64,000 bases of DNA. Source: Prinia subflava. Lineage: Eukaryota > Chordata > Aves > Passeriformes > Cisticolidae. Positions 60,596 through 64,000 of the stretch are shown one piece after another; position 1 is the first letter of the stretch, and every line of letters begins with the position of its first letter. The stretch is from assembly GCF_021018805.1 (NCBI RefSeq), contig NC_086248.1:59091485-59155484 (forward strand). Direction: 5' to 3'. The position numbers were made by a program, and so were the translations under genes. A model generated the notes under the pieces. The model did not search any database. It had not been told where the DNA came from and saw only the letters and a list, made by a program, of their open reading frames with translations.

Positions 60596-63500
60596 TTACA
60601 GACGTTTCAGCCTCAGCTTTGTTGGTCCAAAAGTTTCTACAGTCCACGACTGGACTCCACGAGGGACCTTCTTCACACGTGTGTAGTGTATCTAGGGTTC
60701 TACTCCAGCCACTTTGACTGCTGTAAAGGTGGTTAGCAGTACCTGATGGGGACCAGTCCACTTCTCTTTTAGTGGTTCTTCGTTCTAGGTTTTGATGTAT
60801 ACCTCATCTCCTGGTTCGATATTGTGGACTGGATTCTCCAGGGCCAGTGGTCTGTTCCACACGAGAACACTTCGGAGCCGAGCTAGAGTTTTCTCGAGGG
60901 ACAGAACATAATTATACACATCTTGTTTCTCTGTGACATGAACATTTGGATTGGGGTTAGGAGATTCATATGGTTTCCCATACAATATTTCATAAGGACT
61001 AACTGACATCTTACTCCTAGGCTTTATCTGAACTCTCAGCAATGCTATCGGCAAAGCCTGTGGCCACTGCAGTTTGGCTTCCTGGCATATTTTACTGATC
61101 TGCCTCTTCAGTGTCTGGTTCATTCTTTCTACTTGCCCACTTGACTGGGGTCTCCACGGTGTGTGGAGGTCTCAAGATATTCCCAATAACTTGCTTACCT
61201 CTTGTACCACCGTGGCTATGAAGTGTGGGCCTCTGTCTGATGATATCCCTAGGGGCACCCCAAACCTGGGAATGATCTCCTGTAATAACCACTTAACTGT
61301 TTCCTTTGCTTGGTTTGTGCGACAGGGAAGGGCTTCTGGCCATCCAGAAAACGTGTCAACCCCTACTAACAGGTATTTGTATCCCCGAGTTTTTGGCAGT
61401 TCTGCAAAATCCACTTGCCAATAGTCTCCTGGTTCTATTCCTATCCGAATTCTGCCTAACTGTGCCTGTCGTCTAGCTACGGGATTGTTTTTCAGACAGA
61501 TTTCACATTTAGACATTACTGACTTGGCCATTGTTTGCATCCGTACTGAGATTAGGTATTGTCTTAACCACTTTACCAACGCCTCTGCACCCCAGTGACA
61601 CTCATTATGTTTTACCTGTAAAATTTCTCTCATTACCAAAGGAGGTACCACTATTTGCCCTTGTGCGGTTACATACCACCCTTCTGCGTTCTTCTGTGCC
61701 TTCAGCAGTTGTGCTAGTCTGTCATCTTCGATTGTATAGTTTGGCTTCGGAGGCAAATTAAATTGAGAGATATTAAGTCTTGATGGTATCAACGCCATTG
61801 TTTTCTGCACCTCTCGCGCTACCTGACGGGCTGCCCAATCTGCTTTTCGATTTCCTTCACAAATTTTGGAGTTGCCTGATTGATGTGCCTTGCAGTGCAT
61901 GATTGCTACTTGTTCAGGTTTTTGTACTGCATCTATCAATTGTAGGACTGCATCTTGATGTTTAATATTTGTCCCTTAGGAGGACAGCAGTCCTCTTTCT
62001 TTCCATAAAGCTCCGTGTACATGCACTACTCCAAAGGCATATTTGGAATCAGTCCAAATATTCACTGTCTTCCCTTCACTCAGCTCGAGTGCTCTGGTTA
62101 ATGCGATTAGTTCTGCCCTTTGTGCAGACGTGTTAGGTGGTAGTGATTTTGCCTCTATTACTACATCAATTGTAGTTACCGCATATCCCGCGTATCTGGC
62201 TCCGTTCTCCATGAAGCTGCTTCCATCTGTAAAGAGTTCCCACTCTGGTTGCTCCAGGGGGACATCCTTCAGATCTGTTCTTGCTGAATAAGTGTGCTCG
62301 ATGACTTCTAGACAGTCATGCTCTAATGGACCTTCCTCAGCTGTGGCACCTAGAAATAGAGCTGGATTCAAGAGGTTAGTTGTTTTTAGTGCAACATCAT
62401 CCTGCTCAGTCAGGGTTATCTGAAACTTCATCATCCGGCTTGGAGAGAGCCAATGGCCCCCCTTTTGTTCCAGGACTGTAGTTACCATGTGTGGCACATA
62501 GACATCTATGTGTCTTCCCATTGTGAGCTTCCTGGCTTCCTGTATCAGCAGCACGGTAGCTGCCACTGCCCGCAGACATGAAGGCCATCCGGCACTTACG
62601 TTGTCGAGTTGTTTGGAAAAGTAACCCACCAGCCTTTTCCAGCTTCCCAGTTGTTGGGTCAGGACTCCCAGTGCCAGTCGCTGCCTTTCATGCACGTACA
62701 GCTGAAAGTCTTTAGACAGATCAGGTAACTCCAAAGCAGGAGCAGTTGTCAGTGCTTCCTTTAACTTCTGGAAGGCCTCTTTCTGTGGTTTGCCCCAGGT
62801 GAACGGCTGCGTCTTCTGAGCCTCGTACAAGGGTTTTGCAATCAGTCCATAGTCCATGATCCACAGGCGACACCACCCTGTCATTCCGAGGAAGATCCGC
62901 AGCTCGTGTAGATTCTGAGGCTCTGGAATAGCACAGATAGCTTGAATACGATTAGTACCCAGTTTTCTCTGCCCTTGTGAGATTTCACATCCCAGGTAAA
63001 TCACAGTCTGTTGGGCAATTTGTGCTTTTTCTCTGGATACCTTATACCCTCCCATTCCTAGTGAATTTAAGATCTCAATGGTTACCTTTATGCAGGTCAT
63101 TTCTTCCTCTGTTGCAATCAAAATGTCATCTACATACTGGAGTAATAAATATTGGTCTCTTGGTACTTGCCCTTCTCTGGTCCAGATTTCCAGTTCTTTT
63201 GCCAGTTGACTTCCAAAGAGAGTGGGCGACCCCTTGTACCCCATCGGTAATCGACTCCAGGTGAGCTGAGTTTTTCTTCCACTTTCTGGATGTTCCCACT
63301 CAAAGGCAAATAGTTTCCTACTTTCTTGGTCAAGGGGTATACAGAAGAAAGCATCTTTTAAGTCAATTACAGTAAACCATTTATATATCTCTTTTACGGA
63401 TGCTAACAATGTATAGGGATTGGCAACCACTGGATGAATGTCTTTTGTTATCTCATTTATACCTCTTAAATCCTGTACAAGTCTATACTCACCATTGGGT

Positions 63501-64000
63501 TTCTTCACTGGGAAAATTGGGGTGTTATATTCCGATTTACATTCCTCTAGAATTTGATATTTTAAAAATTTATCAATGGTCTTTGCTATTCCCTGTCGTG
63601 CTTCTGGTTTTATAGGGTATTGTTTGATTCGTACAGCCTTTGCTCCTTCTTTTAACTCTACATGTACCGGTTGTGCCAATTTAGATTTTCCAGGTACATC
63701 TGTTTCCCAGACAGAGGGAATTACTGCATCTTCTACTTCTTTAGGAATATTAGAAATTGGTTTTTCTTTTATCATCAAAATCTTTCCTGTCTTAGACTCC
63801 GGAATTTTCATGACGAGTTCACCATTCTCAAAAGTAATTACTGCCTCCAGTGCTGCCAGTAGATCGCGCCCTAAGAGCGGAGTTGGGCAGTCTGGCATGT
63901 ATAAGAATTCATGGGTCAAGATCTTATCTTCAAAGCTCAATTCTAGGGGTTGCAAGAATGGCCGTACCTCCTCCTTCCCTGTGGCTCCAATGACTGCTGC
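60596..64000 (-). pseudogene. pol: retroviral pol (protease end, RT, RNase H, integrase), four nonsense codons
   Basis: One reading frame is open from the window edge to TAA at 60596-60598, broken by stops at 61976 (TAA), 61172 (TGA), 60785 and 60692 (both TAG). Domains from the right: protease C-terminal half (flap near 63985, LLGRDLL near 63864-63884; its DTGA site lies outside); reverse transcriptase with LVQDLRGIN, TVIDLKDAFF, LPMGYKGSPTLF and YVDD (63125-63136); connection domain; RNase H with acidic residues near 62227, 62113 and 62050; first stop; last RNase H stretch; integrase zinc domain (H, H, C, C near 61609, 61597, 61507 and 61498), first catalytic Asp near 61411, second near 61237, second stop, Glu at 61127-61129, and a GPY-like C-terminal module interrupted by the last two stops. 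The tail overlaps the start of the env region in another frame. No frameshift is seen. The reverse transcriptase itself is uninterrupted in this window. Confidence 0.95.

Larger units (their letters stand above)
58346..64000 (-). mobile_element. endogenous retrovirus with gamma-like pol, antisense, partial at window edge
   Basis: From the window edge leftward: end of protease, reverse transcriptase, RNase H, integrase, env, polypurine tract and a 3' LTR. The 5' LTR, primer-binding site, gag and the protease active site lie beyond 64000. Pol and env frames are free of frameshifts across about 5.2 kb but contain five in-frame nonsense codons (61976, 61172, 60785, 60692 in pol; 59040 in env). 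That suggests a young copy broken mostly by point changes. Pol wording (YVDD, LPMGYKGSPTLF, a GPY-like integrase tail) places it near gammaretrovirus-like class I elements. Env departs from that class. The insertion point is 39 bp from the ERVL copy. Confidence 0.95.

Noticed and set aside
1..64000. CRISPR arrays, bacterial operons, defence islands, prophage
   Set aside because: There are no spaced direct repeats, no tightly packed genes and no bacterial signals. CR1 LINEs and vertebrate LTRs show this is avian nuclear DNA.

Overview
The window looks like nuclear DNA of a bird, probably a songbird. It is AT-rich and gene-poor. It carries CR1 LINE fragments with the typical avian CR1 3' end, LTRs of avian ERVL and ERVK type, long microsatellites, and part of a fairly well preserved endogenous retrovirus. 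I found no host protein-coding exon, tRNA, rRNA or other RNA gene that I could defend. Nothing here is bacterial: no operons, ribosome-binding sites or CRISPR arrays.

Layout. Positions 1-6690 are unique noncoding DNA, followed by a small antisense CR1 fragment (6691-6831) and an antisense solo ERVL-type LTR (7202-7759). A sense CR1 3' end with an internal deletion lies at 11168-11616. Next come T/G-rich simple DNA (12.9-13.4 kb), AT-rich unique DNA, and a pure (TTTTA)n array (15584-15697). The largest LINE, a CR1 with a decayed reverse transcriptase, spans 19753-21815, with a second short CR1 3' end right after it and an older antisense CR1-like piece near 23.7-24.0 kb. A solo ERVK-like LTR with a 7-bp target duplication sits at 29071-29394, and another CR1 at 31205-32241. 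From 32.2 to 56.7 kb the DNA is mostly unique, with a (TTCC)n array of about 470 bp (43754-44224), a (GGTATT)n hexanucleotide array (44868-44962), a short CR1 piece (50436-50500) and a possible LTR (52794-53213).

The right end is the richest part. At 56757-58306 lies a collapsed antisense ERVL provirus: a full 743-bp 3' LTR, an integrase remnant and only the first 55 bp of the 5' LTR, still flanked by the 5-bp target duplication GAATA. Only 39 bp further on, at 58346, begins a second antisense provirus that runs off the window. It has a 382-bp 3' LTR, a polypurine tract, env, and pol (end of protease, reverse transcriptase, RNase H, integrase). Its pol and env frames have no frameshift in about 5.2 kb but carry five in-frame nonsense codons. 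Its Env has a CX9CC cysteine motif in TM and no CXXC in SU, unlike the usual gammaretroviral arrangement.

If anything here is under-described, the best candidates are this provirus (divergent Env, substitution-only inactivation), the neat structural collapse of the ERVL copy beside it, and a perfect 12-bp TALE-homeodomain palindrome at 25422-25433.
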